This document shows, piece by piece, positions 19,357-28,348 of a stretch of 64,000 nucleotides of DNA. Source of the stretch: Brevundimonas naejangsanensis (GTDB lineage Bacteria > Pseudomonadota > Alphaproteobacteria > Caulobacterales > Caulobacteraceae); contig NZ_CP015614.1 of the NCBI RefSeq assembly GCF_000635915.2, positions 2,392,501 to 2,456,500 of the forward strand, read 5' to 3'. The notes beneath the pieces were generated by a model, which was not told the DNA's origin, made no database searches, and saw only the letters and a list, made by a program, of their open reading frames with translations. The position numbers and the translations under genes are program-made. Within the stretch, counting starts at the first letter, position 1. Each line of letters begins with the position of its first letter.

Positions 19357-21798
19357 CTATTTCCGCTCCGGGAGCGCATAAGCGATCACATAATCCCCGC
19401 GCGGCGTCTCCATGAAGTGATGGCCCCCGGCCATGATCACCAGATACTGCCGCCCGTTCTGCTCATAGACCATCGGATTGGCCTGACCGCCCGCCGGAAG
19501 CACGTCCGACCACACCGTCTTGCCCGTCTCGATGTCGATGGCCCGGATCAGGTCGTCCGTCGCGGCGGCGATGAAGATCAGCCCGCCCGCCGTCACCGCC
19601 GAGCCGCCGTTGTTCGGCGTGCCGATCTCCAGCGGCAGCATGGAGGGAATGCCGAACGGTCCGTTCTTGCGCGCCGTGCCGAACGGACGATCCCACAGGG
19701 TGCGGCCGCTCTTCAAATCGATGGCCCGCATCCCGCCATAGGGCGGCTGTTTGCACAGCAGGCCGGTGAACTTGACCCGCCAGCCCGCATTGACGTCGAT
19801 GGCGTAGGGCACGCCCATCTGCGGATCGCCCGCGCCCTCGGCCTTGGACTTCGACAGATTGCCGCCGCGGTTCGCCGCCTCCTTCTCGCGCTCGATGTAG
19901 CGAGGGTCGTCGCGCGGGAACCAGCCCAGACGGTCGGCCTCGGCGCGGGGCACCAAGCGGTTGTGATTGGGCATGTCGTTGTAGTTGGCGACGATCACGC
20001 CGCGCGCCGGGTCGACCGCCACCCCGCCCCAGTCCGAGCCGCCGTTGTAGCCCGGGTACTGGATCCAGTGGCGATCCGCCGTCGGCGGGGTGAAGTAGCC
20101 GTCATAGGCCGCCTGACGGAACTGGATGCGGCAGACCATCTGGTCGATCGGCGACATGCCCCACATGTCACGCTCGGTCAGGTCGGCCTTTCTCAGCGTG
20201 TGGAACAGGGAGAAGGGCTGGGTCGGGCTGCGCTGCGACGGCTCGACGCCGCCCTGCGGCACGCGGCGCTCCTCCACCTTGTGCAGCGGCTGGCCGGTGC
20301 GGCGGTCCAGAATATAGAGGTCGCCCTGTTTGGACGGCAGGATCACCGCCGGAACCAGGGTCCCGTTGACCGGCATGTCGACCAGGGTCGCCTGCGAGCC
20401 CAGGTCGTAATCCCAGACGTCCTTGCGCACCGTCTGGAAATGCCAGCGCGGCTTGCCCGTGGTCACGTCCAGCGCGACCAGCGAGGTCGAATATTCATTC
20501 TCCGCCGGACGGCGCAGGCCGGAATAGTAGTCGGCCGAGGAGTTGCCCATCGGCAGGAAAACCAGGCCGAGCGCCTCATCGGCTGTCGCCGTGGTCCACA
20601 TATTGGGCGTGCCGGGCGTATAGGTCTCGCCCTCGGGCGGCAGGGTCGTGATGTCCGGACGCATCATGTCCCAGGCGAAGCGCAGCTCGCCCGTCATGGC
20701 GTCGAAGCCCTGGATCACGCCCGAGGCGTTCCAGCGCTTCTGCCCGTCCAGCACCTGATGGCCGGTCACCACCACCCCGCGCACGATCACCGGCGCCGAG
20801 GTGATCGACACCATGCCCGGATAGGGGTCGCCCATGCCGTGCTTGATGTTGACCTCGCCGTTGGTTCCGAACCCGGCGCAGGGCGCGCCCGTGCGGGCGT
20901 CCACGGCCACCAGTCGTCCGTCCAGCGTGCCCTCGATGATGCGCGTCGCGCAGGGCTGGGCCGCGTCGACATTCGGCGCGGCGTAATAGGTCACGCCCCG
21001 GCAGGCGGCGGTGTAGGGGATCTGATCGTCCGCGACCTTGGGATCATAGGTCCACTTCTGCTTGCCCGTCGCCGCATCGACCGCGAACAGCCGGTTGCGG
21101 GCCGAGCATAGATAAAGGGTGTCGCCGATCTTCAGCGGGGTCGTCTCAGCGCCCCAGCGCTCATCCGGCAGGTCGCCGGTGCGGAAGGTCCAGGCGCGCT
21201 GCAAGCCCTTCACATTGTCCTTGGTGATCTGGGTCAGCGGCGAATAGCGCTGGGCGCTGTCAGAGCCGCCCCAGGCGGGCCAGTCGGCTCCGACCTTCAG
21301 CACCGCCGGGTCGCCCGCGCCGCCGTTCGCGGCGCCGGGAACGGGGCTCAACACCCTGGCCTTGTTGGCCTGAGCCACCACCACGCCGGAAATCAGGCCC
21401 AGGACGACAATGGCCGCCAGGCCGCTCAGCGCCAGCCGACCGCCGCCTCCGTCGCGCTTCAACACCGGCAGGCTGACGACCACGGCGATCAGCAGCACCA
21501 GCGGCGCCACGACGCGCGGGACGAGGGCCCAGCCGTTCAGCCCGACCTCCCACAGCGCCCAGACGACGGTGCCGATGAAGATGGCGACATAGAGCCAAGC
21601 GCCCACGGGTCTGAGCAGGGCCAGAAGCCCCCCCGACACGATCATCAACAGGCCGACGATCAGATAATAGGCCGATCCGCCCAGCATGATCAGCTGGCCC
21701 CCGCCGATGGTCAGCGTCAGTCCGATCAGGGCGATGACAATGCCCAGAAGCCTTACCAGGACGCTGCCGAATCCGCGTCCGCGCTCGATGGATGGCAT
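19357..21798 (-). CDS. Membrane-bound PQQ-dependent dehydrogenase (glucose/quinate/shikimate family)
   Basis: Periplasmic quinoprotein that oxidises a sugar or polyol-type substrate and passes electrons to ubiquinone. 813 residues. About five N-terminal membrane helices (residues 12-150) precede an eight-bladed quinoprotein propeller with recurring tryptophan-docking repeats such as GKQKWTYDP, GKPRWHF and GKTVWSDVLPAGGQANPM. ADWPAWGGSDSAQRYSPLTQI opens the propeller. AGGAGGGG precedes the ATG. The family includes glucose (Gcd) and quinate/shikimate (QuiA) dehydrogenases, and the substrate cannot be settled from sequence. No PQQ synthesis genes are in the window. Confidence 0.9.
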   Translation of the reverse strand: MPSIERGRGFGSVLVRLLGIVIALIGLTLTIGGGQLIMLGGSAYYLIVGLLMIVSGGLLALLRPVGAWLYVAIFIGTVVWALWEVGLNGWALVPRVVAPLVLLIAVVVSLPVLKRDGGGGRLALSGLAAIVVLGLISGVVVAQANKARVLSPVPGAANGGAGDPAVLKVGADWPAWGGSDSAQRYSPLTQITKDNVKGLQRAWTFRTGDLPDERWGAETTPLKIGDTLYLCSARNRLFAVDAATGKQKWTYDPKVADDQIPYTAACRGVTYYAAPNVDAAQPCATRIIEGTLDGRLVAVDARTGAPCAGFGTNGEVNIKHGMGDPYPGMVSITSAPVIVRGVVVTGHQVLDGQKRWNASGVIQGFDAMTGELRFAWDMMRPDITTLPPEGETYTPGTPNMWTTATADEALGLVFLPMGNSSADYYSGLRRPAENEYSTSLVALDVTTGKPRWHFQTVRKDVWDYDLGSQATLVDMPVNGTLVPAVILPSKQGDLYILDRRTGQPLHKVEERRVPQGGVEPSQRSPTQPFSLFHTLRKADLTERDMWGMSPIDQMVCRIQFRQAAYDGYFTPPTADRHWIQYPGYNGGSDWGGVAVDPARGVIVANYNDMPNHNRLVPRAEADRLGWFPRDDPRYIEREKEAANRGGNLSKSKAEGAGDPQMGVPYAIDVNAGWRVKFTGLLCKQPPYGGMRAIDLKSGRTLWDRPFGTARKNGPFGIPSMLPLEIGTPNNGGSAVTAGGLIFIAAATDDLIRAIDIETGKTVWSDVLPAGGQANPMVYEQNGRQYLVIMAGGHHFMETPRGDYVIAYALPERK

Positions 21799-21906
21799 CT
21801 CGCCCCTCCTGTTCCCGCAGCTTGGCCTTGAAAGGACGCAACACGCGAACAGCCGCGACGTTCCGTCGCGCCCCCGGGAAGGCGGCGCGCCTGGGCGACG
21901 CGCATG

Positions 21907-21942
21907 AAAAAAGGGCCGCTCGCCCCATGACGAACGGCCCTT
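21907..21942 (-). terminator. Rho-independent terminator of the TetR gene
   Basis: Read on the minus strand, AAGGGCCG and CGGCCCTT (21942-21935 and 21918-21911) form an 8-base stem followed by six T. It lies 20 bases after the tetR stop, separating it from the PQQ dehydrogenase gene, which therefore needs its own promoter in 21799-21906. Confidence 0.8.
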
Positions 21943-21963
21943 GCAGATTTCGGCCCTCTGACC

Positions 21964-22626
21964 TTACTGGCGCGCCATCTGGCTCGACAGGATCAGATCC
22001 AGCTGTTGGCGCACATGGGGGGTCAGTTCCTCGACGCCCCAGCCGTCATAGGCGGCGTAACGGAAGTTGGAGATGAAGGTGTCCCAGATCATGCGCGGCA
22101 ACAGGGTCTGGTCGATGTCCTGGCGCAGTTCGCCTTCGCCGACCGCCGCCTGCAGCAGATCCTGGATCCACAGCACGAGCGGCCCGACGAACGCGCGCGA
22201 CCGTTGATCGGCGTCTTCCGGCTGGAACCAGGAGCGCGCGATCATCGCCTGCATCAGCGGCAGATGTCCCAGCGAGCGATGATAACCGGCCGTCAGGGCG
22301 GCGGTCAGCCGATCCGTGACGCGGCCTTCAACGCCCGCAGCCCCGGTCCGCATGTCGTTCAGCAGGCCTTCCATTTCCTCGGAAAAGACCGTCTCGAACA
22401 GTTCCGCCTTGTCCTGGAAGTTGGCGAAAACCGCGCCGGTCGACATTCCGGCGCCCTTGGCGATGTCCCGAATCGTCGCGGCGTCATAGCCGCGCTCTGC
22501 GAACAGGGCCCGCGCCGCATCCAGCACCTTGAGGCGTGTGCGAACCTTCGCCGCCTGACGGCGATTCATCCGCGGAGGAGCGACATTTTCGACGGTTTCG
22601 GCAAGAGAGGGGGAGGGCACGCGCAT
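21964..22626 (-). CDS. TetR-family transcriptional regulator
   Basis: DNA-binding regulator of unknown ligand. 220 residues: about 25 residues of leader, then a TetR HTH (RLKVLDAARALFAERGYDAATIRDIAKGAG and STGAVFANFQDKAELF in separate helices, residues about 30-80; first helix core is RLKVLDAARALFAERGYDA), then a helical C-terminal domain with ILDLLQ-type helices. It is divergent from the M13 peptidase gene across 422 bases, and is followed by its own terminator before the PQQ dehydrogenase. Targets are unknown; autoregulation through the inverted repeat at 22753-22768 is possible. Confidence 0.85.
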   Translation of the reverse strand: MRVPSPSLAETVENVAPPRMNRRQAAKVRTRLKVLDAARALFAERGYDAATIRDIAKGAGMSTGAVFANFQDKAELFETVFSEEMEGLLNDMRTGAAGVEGRVTDRLTAALTAGYHRSLGHLPLMQAMIARSWFQPEDADQRSRAFVGPLVLWIQDLLQAAVGEGELRQDIDQTLLPRMIWDTFISNFRYAAYDGWGVEELTPHVRQQLDLILSSQMARQ

Positions 22627-23048
22627 AAACAGGTGGCTCTGGGCTTAAATGGGCGGCGCGCTCGCCAATCCGGACCGCGTCGTTCGACCCGGCCCGAACC
22701 TGAAGACGACGGGCGCCCCTGAAACTAAGGGCGAACTTTCATCACCGAACAATGACCAAAATGGGTCACATCTCGAAAAAACCTCTGCCGGACCCTTGCA
22801 GCGCAATCAAGAAGACTACGCAATTATACGAATACCCGCCGCACCATGTTACAATGACCGGCGCCTGCTCGGCGAAACTTTACTCTTACAGACCTCTATT
22901 GCAGCTTCGGCGCGTATCCGGCGGCCTCTAAGGCCCCCGCCTCCGCCCAGCCCTCGCCCTCTGGATGAATTTTTTTTAAGACAGGGGCCTGCGCTTCCAG
23001 CCTAGGGTTCGTACCTGACGCCGCGAGGCTGAAAACGAGGAAACCTTG
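22627..23048. other. Gene-free divergent region between tetR and the M13 peptidase gene
   Basis: No convincing coding frame. It contains TGACCAAAATGGGTCA (22753-22768), an inverted repeat with 5-base arms that could be an operator. The stretch 22780-22910 is unusually AT-rich for this genome and is the likeliest place for the peptidase promoter. An eight-T run lies at 22970-22977 without a strong stem before it. The peptidase ribosome binding site GAGGAAA is at 23037-23043. Confidence 0.5.
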
Positions 23049-25175
23049 ATGAAGAAACTGCTTGTAGGCGTCGCCGCTGTCGCCCTTCTGGCGCCGGGCG
23101 CCGCCCTGGCGGGCGATGGTCACGACCATGCCTGCATCGACGACGTCTGCACCGTCTTCGAACTGTTCCAGACCCCGGCCGCCGAAGGCGGCGCTTCGGG
23201 CTGGCAGGGAACCGAGGCGCCGAAATACGGGACCTGGGGCTTCGACCTCAACGGTCGCGACACCTCGGTGAAGCCGGGCGACAGCTTCTTCCGCTACGCC
23301 AACGGCGCCGCCTTCGACAAGCTGACCATCCCGTCGGACCGCACCTCCTACGGCTCCTTCCCCCTGCTGCGCGAACTGTCCGACAACCGGATGAAGGAAC
23401 TGATTCACGATTTGGCGGGCCGCACGGATCTGGCGGCCGGATCCGACGAGCAGAAGATCGCCGACGCCTACCGCTCCTACATGGACGAGGCGCGCATCGA
23501 GGCGCTGGACGCCCAACCGCTGCAGCCCTTCCTGGCCGCCATCCGCGCCGCCGACACCCACGAGAAGATCGCCGCCTATATGGGCCAGACCCAGGGCCGC
23601 GTCGGGTCGTCCTTCTTCGGCACAGGCATCACCATCGACCAGAAGAACCCGAACCGCTACGTCGTGGCCACCGGCCAGTCGGGCCTGGGGATGCCCAACC
23701 GCGATTACTATCTGGACGCCCGCTTCGCCGACAAGAAAGAGAAGTACCAGGCCTATATCGAGCGGATGCTGACCAACATCGGCTGGGACGACCCCGCCGG
23801 CTCGGCCGCCGCCATCATCGCCCTGGAAGACCAGATCGCCCAGGCGCATTGGACGCCGGTGGAAAGCCGCGACCGCGACAAGACCTATAATGAATACTCG
23901 ATCCAGGCCCTGGCCGCCGATGCGCCGGGCTTTGACTGGAACGGCTATTTCAACGCCGCCGGCCTGGGCTCGATCGACCGCCTGATCGTGCGTCAGAACA
24001 CGGCCATGCCCAAGATCGCCGCCGTCTTCGCCCAGACGCCGGTGGCCACCCTGCAGGCCTGGCAGGCCTTCCACACCACCGACGATGCGGCGGGCGCGCT
24101 GTCCAAGCGCTTCTCCGACGCCCAGTGGGAGTTCCGTTCGCGCGACCTGTCGGGCCAGCCCGAACAGCGCAGCCGTGAAAAGCGCGCCATCAGCTTCGCC
24201 GAGGGCGCCCTGGGCGAGGCGGCGGGTCGTCTGTACGTCGCCGAATACTTCCCGGCCGAATCCAAGGCCAAAATGGAAGAGTTGGTCGCCAACCTGCGCA
24301 CCGCCCTGTCGCACCGCATCGACAACCTGACCTGGATGGGCGCCGAGACCAAGGCGGCGGCGCAGGAGAAGCTGCAGAAATTCACCGTCAAGATCGGCTA
24401 CCCGAACAAGTGGCGCGATTATTCGGGCCTAGAGATCAAGGCCGACGACCTGTTCGGCAACAGCCAGCGCATGGGCCAGTTTCAGTGGAACTATCGCCTG
24501 TCGCGCCTGGACCAGCCGGTCGACAAGGACGAGTGGGGCATGACCCCGCAGACGGTGAACGCCTATTACAACTCGGCCAATAACGAGATCGTCTTCCCGG
24601 CCGCCATCCTGCAGCCGCCCTTCTTCGATCCGGACGCGGACCCGGCCGTCAACTACGGCGGCATCGGCGGCGTGATCGGCCACGAGATCGGCCACGGCTT
24701 CGACGATCAGGGCTCCAAGTCCGACGGCGACGGCGTGCTGCGCAACTGGTGGACCGAAGAGGACCAGGCCAATTTCAAGGCCCTGACTGCGCGCCTGGGC
24801 GCCCAGTATGACGAGTTCGAGCCCCTGCCCGGCTTCCACGTCAACGGCGGCCTGACGATGGGCGAGAACATCGGGGACGCCGCCGGCACGGCGGTGGGCC
24901 TGGAGGCCTACCACCTGTCGCTGAAGGGCCAGCCGGCGCCGGTGATCGACGGCGTGACGGGCGACCAGCGCTTCTTCTACGGCTGGGCTCAGGTCTGGCA
25001 ATCGAAGTACCGCGAGGACGCGCTGAAGAACCAGATCGCCACCGATCCGCACAGCCCGGCCGAGTTCCGCGTCATCGGCCCGGTGCGCAATATCGACGCC
25101 TGGTACGAAGCCTTCGGCGTTAAGCCCGGCGACAAATACTACTTGGCCCCGGAAGATCGCGTCCGCATCTGGTAA
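23049..25175 (+). CDS. Secreted M13-family zinc metallopeptidase (neprilysin/PepO-like)
   Basis: Exported oligopeptidase. 708 residues. A signal peptide (MKKLLVGVAAVALLAPGAALA) is followed by a His/Asp-rich short spacer and the M13 N-domain from about residue 60. The zinc site HEIGH is at residues 545-549, the third ligand in GENIGDAAG (E606, D610), with NAYYNSANNEIVFPAAILQPP before it and the family C-terminus ending RVRIW. Start set at ATG 23049, with GAGG 8 bases upstream; a TTG codon directly before it is in frame but less likely. The natural substrate is unknown. Confidence 0.94.
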   Translation: MKKLLVGVAAVALLAPGAALAGDGHDHACIDDVCTVFELFQTPAAEGGASGWQGTEAPKYGTWGFDLNGRDTSVKPGDSFFRYANGAAFDKLTIPSDRTSYGSFPLLRELSDNRMKELIHDLAGRTDLAAGSDEQKIADAYRSYMDEARIEALDAQPLQPFLAAIRAADTHEKIAAYMGQTQGRVGSSFFGTGITIDQKNPNRYVVATGQSGLGMPNRDYYLDARFADKKEKYQAYIERMLTNIGWDDPAGSAAAIIALEDQIAQAHWTPVESRDRDKTYNEYSIQALAADAPGFDWNGYFNAAGLGSIDRLIVRQNTAMPKIAAVFAQTPVATLQAWQAFHTTDDAAGALSKRFSDAQWEFRSRDLSGQPEQRSREKRAISFAEGALGEAAGRLYVAEYFPAESKAKMEELVANLRTALSHRIDNLTWMGAETKAAAQEKLQKFTVKIGYPNKWRDYSGLEIKADDLFGNSQRMGQFQWNYRLSRLDQPVDKDEWGMTPQTVNAYYNSANNEIVFPAAILQPPFFDPDADPAVNYGGIGGVIGHEIGHGFDDQGSKSDGDGVLRNWWTEEDQANFKALTARLGAQYDEFEPLPGFHVNGGLTMGENIGDAAGTAVGLEAYHLSLKGQPAPVIDGVTGDQRFFYGWAQVWQSKYREDALKNQIATDPHSPAEFRVIGPVRNIDAWYEAFGVKPGDKYYLAPEDRVRIW

Positions 25176-25197
25176 GGACGCCGCCTGCTGAATGAAG

Positions 25198-25230
25198 AGG
25201 GCCGGAGCCGCAACGCTCCGGCCCTTTTTT
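25198..25230 (+). terminator. Rho-independent terminator of the M13 peptidase gene
   Basis: An 11-base perfect stem, AGGGCCGGAGC (25198-25208) with GCTCCGGCCCT (25215-25225), loop CGCAAC, then six T. It lies 22 bases after the stop codon. Confidence 0.92.
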
Positions 25231-25295
25231 CATGGCCGCCGCGCCGAAGCGCGCGCTCTCAAACACTCTTCGATAATTGTCGAGCTTCAGGCATG

Positions 25296-25425
25296 AAAAA
25301 GCCCGCTGCGGGGGATACATCGCAGCGGGCCTTCACGCTCTCTCAGGAGCGGACGTTTCCTCCCCGAAACGCCTTCAAGATGTCGCTGCGGCTCGCCGCT
25401 GCGCCTCTTGAGTGAGACCAAATGA
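25296..25425 (-). ncRNA. Candidate structured small RNA or hisS 3'UTR RNA
   Basis: Three stem-loops lie in a row with no reading frame. Minus-strand order: a hairpin closed by TCAAGA/TCTTGA (25411-25406 with 25380-25375) enclosing a GC-rich stem with one A-A mismatch; CGTTTC-GGGGAG-GAAACG (25371-25354); and a 10-base terminator stem GCCCGCTGCG/CGCAGCGGGC (25330-25301) followed by TTTTT. TTGACG (25448-25443) is a possible -35, but the -10 is poor. It could be an independent small RNA or a processed 3' end of the hisS message, which has no other terminator. The motif GAGGAAA does not make it RNase P RNA; the length and other signatures are missing. Confidence 0.4.
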
Positions 25426-25515
25426 CGCCATTGGCCGGGGTGCGTCAACCAAGCGAGCGCCGAAAGCCTGCGCTTTTATGACTAAACGTTGATAAGTCAC
25501 GACGTCGTCATGGAT

Positions 25516-25538
25516 ATTATCGAAGGTCATTCGATAAT
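25516..25538. repeat. Perfect 9-base inverted repeat across the hisS stop
   Basis: ATTATCGAA (25516-25524) and TTCGATAAT (25530-25538) flank GGTCA. A third copy of TTCGATAAT lies at 25269-25277. The AT-rich nonamer is out of character for this GC-rich sequence. It may be a binding site or an RNA hairpin at the end of the hisS message. Confidence 0.5.
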
Positions 25539-26999
25539 GGAGCGCACCACGGCCACCAGTTGATCGCGCGCCACGGTCTGCTGTCCGGGACGCTCGGCCT
25601 TCCAGGCGTCGTTGTCCGCGATGGCGGCGGCGCGGGCGCGTCCGGCGTCCAAATCCTTGATCGTCACCTGACCAGCGGCGATCTCGTCCCCGCCCAGGAT
25701 GACGGCCGCCGGGGCCCCGCGACGGTCAGCGTACTTCATCTGCGCCTTCATGCCCGCCCGGCCCAGATAGAGCTCGGCGGCGATGCCCGCCGCGCGCAGT
25801 TCGGACACGGCGTCCAGATAGTGCTGCATGTCGTCCTCGGAGAAGACGATGGCCACCACCGGCCCGCGAGTCGCGTCCTCGGCGCCGCGTCCGGCCGCGC
25901 GCAGGGCCGAGGCCAGGCGCGACACGCCGAAGGAGAAGCCCGTCGCCGGGGTCGACTGACCGGTGAAGCGCGACACCAGGTCGTCATAGCGCCCGCCGCC
26001 GCCGATCGAGCCGAAGCGCACAGCCCTGCCCTTCTCGTCCTTGGTGTCGAGCAGCAGCTCGGCCTCGAACACCGCGCCGGTGTAATATTCCAGCCCGCGC
26101 ACGATGGTCGGGTCGAACCGCACGTCGTCTTGCGCCACGCCCATGGCGGTCAGGGCGCGGTCGACGGCGGCCAGTTCCTTCAACGCCTCTTCGCCAGCGG
26201 CGCCCAAGGCGGCGCCGGACACGGCGTCCAGCACGCCCGCGCGGCTGAGCCCCGGCGTCTCGGCCGAGGCCAGGAAGGCTTCGATCGCGCCGATAACCGA
26301 GGCGGGCAGGTTCGCCCCCTTGGTATAGTCGCCCGACTCGTCCAGACGCCCCTCGCCCAGCAACAGGCGCACGCCCTCGACGCCCAGGCGGTCGTATTTG
26401 TCCACGGCGCGCAGGGCCGTCAGCCGCTGCACCGGATCGGCGATTCCGCCCGCGTCGAACAGGCCGTCGAACAGCTTGCGGTTGGAGACGCGGATCACCG
26501 CCTGCCCGGCCGCCAGGCCCGCCGCGCGCAGGCCCTCGCAGCCCATGGCGATGATTTCGGCGTCGGCCTCGGGCCGATCCGAGCCGACGGTGTCGGCGTC
26601 GCACTGCCAGAACTCGCGGAAGCGGCCGGGCCCCGGCTTCTCATTGCGCCACACCGGCCCATAGGCGTAACGGCGGAACGGCTTGGGCAGGGTCTCCCAG
26701 GTCTGCGCGGCGAAGCGGGCCAGCGGCGCGGTGTGGTCGTAACGCAGGGCCACCCACTGATCGTCGTCGTCCTGGAGGGCGAAGACGCCCTCGTTCGGAC
26801 GGTCGGCGTCGGGCAGGAACTTGCCCAGCGCATCGGCGTATTCGAACGCCGGGGTCTCCAGCGCCTCGAAGCCCCAGCGCTCATAGACCTCGGACACGCG
26901 CGCGACGATGCGGCGCTCGGCGGTCAGGTCGCGGCCGCGACGGTCGGCGAACCCGCGCGGGGCGCGAGCTTCGGGGCGGTTGGAGGCTTCGTCGGTCAT
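25527..26999 (-). CDS. hisS: Histidyl-tRNA synthetase
   Basis: Class II synthetase charging tRNA-His. 490 residues. Motif 1 region RRGRDLTAERRIVARVSEVYERWGF is represented by its core ERWGFEALETPAFEY; motif 2 is RNEKPGPGRFREFWQCDAD; the histidine-binding motif is GLEYYTGAVFEAE; a C-terminal anticodon-binding domain follows from about residue 390 (VVAIVFSEDDMQHYL). Alphaproteobacterial HisRS proteins are known to have diverged in step with an unusual tRNA-His, and this one looks like that divergent branch, but that is an inference. It follows the DUF418 gene by 69 bases on the same strand. Confidence 0.95.
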   Translation of the reverse strand: MTDEASNRPEARAPRGFADRRGRDLTAERRIVARVSEVYERWGFEALETPAFEYADALGKFLPDADRPNEGVFALQDDDDQWVALRYDHTAPLARFAAQTWETLPKPFRRYAYGPVWRNEKPGPGRFREFWQCDADTVGSDRPEADAEIIAMGCEGLRAAGLAAGQAVIRVSNRKLFDGLFDAGGIADPVQRLTALRAVDKYDRLGVEGVRLLLGEGRLDESGDYTKGANLPASVIGAIEAFLASAETPGLSRAGVLDAVSGAALGAAGEEALKELAAVDRALTAMGVAQDDVRFDPTIVRGLEYYTGAVFEAELLLDTKDEKGRAVRFGSIGGGGRYDDLVSRFTGQSTPATGFSFGVSRLASALRAAGRGAEDATRGPVVAIVFSEDDMQHYLDAVSELRAAGIAAELYLGRAGMKAQMKYADRRGAPAAVILGGDEIAAGQVTIKDLDAGRARAAAIADNDAWKAERPGQQTVARDQLVAVVRSIIE

Positions 27000-27068
27000 G
27001 AGGCGGCGATTAAGCCATCAGATACGCCGCCGCAACTGACAGTCCGCCCGGAGCCGCCCCATCCGCCC

Positions 27069-28286
27069 TCAGGCCGTGCGGCGCAGCGGCAGATCGCGCC
27101 CATAGCTCAGGCGCCGCCACAGCCATTCGAACGGCCCCATGGTGAACTTCGACAGCCACAGCGGCGACCAGATCAGCTGCAGCGCCCAGACGCCGACGAC
27201 GATGGCCCACTGCATCGGATAGTCGACCTGGCCGAACAGGCGCGGCCCCCACGGCATGTAGAAGATCGTCGCCATGATCAGGGTCTGAGTCAGATAGTTG
27301 GTGAAGGCCATCCGCCCCACCGGGGCCAGAGCCTTGCGCAGCCAGCCCACCCCGCGCGTCGTCGCCAGGATCAGCGCCGACGCATAGCCCAGGGTGATGA
27401 TCAGCGGATACGAACCGACCGCCATCGCCCAGCCGCCGGTCGCCTCGACCTCGGCCCCCGCCTGAATCTCCATCCACTCCAACCCGGCCAGCAGAGCCAG
27501 GACGACAGCCCCGCCGGCCATCAGCGAAACATAGACGCGCATGGACATCCGGCCGTGGAAGAAGCCCGCCTTGAACAGGCCCAGCCCCAGCATCATCAGC
27601 GGCACAGTCGAAAACACATACATGAGCAGGTTCATCCCCTGGGCGATGGCCCAGGTCTTCAGGTTCTCCAGCGCGGCGCCGGCCCAGCCGCTTTGATAGG
27701 CCGCGATGGAGGCGGCGACCGTCCCGTCCGAAGCCTCGCTGCTCATCGCCTCGGGGAAGTTCGCCATAAGCAACATCAGACCGGCCTGAAGGGTCCCCAG
27801 GACCACCGTGACCCCCGCCCCGATCCAGATCAGCCGTCCGGCGGGCATCGACCGCATGGTCATCACGAACAGGCCGGACCAGGCGTACAGAAGCAGGATG
27901 TCGCCGTACCAGAAGGCCGCGCCGTGGATCAGGCCGAACAGGGCCAGAAACAGCAGGCGGCGACGCAGAACGCGCTCCTTCGCCTCATCGCCCCGCTCGC
28001 CGCCGACCAGGAAGATCGAGACGCCGAACAGCATGGAGAACAGGGTGACGAACTTCTGCTGGAAGAAGACGGCGATGATCCATTGCGCCACGCCCGAAGC
28101 GTTCGCCTCGGCCGGAAAGGGCGACGGGCCGCTGCTCATCTCGATCGCTAGCATCGGCAGGGCGAAGGCCGCCGCGTTGACCGCCAGAATCCCCAGAACC
28201 GCCGCCCCGCGCAGCACGTCCAGCGTAACGATTCGGTGGACCGCCGCCACCGGCGTCGGCGGCGCCGCCGCGACCTGATCCCTCAT
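27069..28286 (-). CDS. DUF418-family polytopic membrane protein
   Basis: Function unknown; the family sits in the acyltransferase-like membrane protein clan. Start set at ATG 28286 (MRDQVAAAPP) with AAGGACAGGGG upstream; a TTG 48 bases earlier is also in frame. 405 residues, about ten hydrophobic segments. The N-terminal RIVTLDVLRGAAVLGILAVN is the family's characteristic first segment, and the C-terminal part (GRMAFTNYLTQTLIMATIF, then KFTMGPFEWLWRRLSYG) is its hallmark. 69 bases separate it from hisS, so the two may share a message. Confidence 0.85.
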   Translation of the reverse strand: MRDQVAAAPPTPVAAVHRIVTLDVLRGAAVLGILAVNAAAFALPMLAIEMSSGPSPFPAEANASGVAQWIIAVFFQQKFVTLFSMLFGVSIFLVGGERGDEAKERVLRRRLLFLALFGLIHGAAFWYGDILLLYAWSGLFVMTMRSMPAGRLIWIGAGVTVVLGTLQAGLMLLMANFPEAMSSEASDGTVAASIAAYQSGWAGAALENLKTWAIAQGMNLLMYVFSTVPLMMLGLGLFKAGFFHGRMSMRVYVSLMAGGAVVLALLAGLEWMEIQAGAEVEATGGWAMAVGSYPLIITLGYASALILATTRGVGWLRKALAPVGRMAFTNYLTQTLIMATIFYMPWGPRLFGQVDYPMQWAIVVGVWALQLIWSPLWLSKFTMGPFEWLWRRLSYGRDLPLRRTA

Positions 28287-28348
28287 GCTCGCCCCTGTCC
28301 TTTGCGTGAAGACTGGAGGCTTAGGCGGGACCAACGCGACAGTTCACG

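Noticed and set aside
19132..21111. Open plus-strand frame of about 660 codons
   Set aside because: It reads through the intergenic repeat and antisense to the PQQ dehydrogenase.
25350..25375. RNase P RNA signature (GAGGAAA)
   Set aside because: The region is only about 130 bases with three simple hairpins; RNase P RNA needs about 350-400 bases and further conserved blocks.
25560..28151. Open plus-strand frame of about 860 codons
   Set aside because: Antisense to hisS and the DUF418 gene; no recognisable domain.
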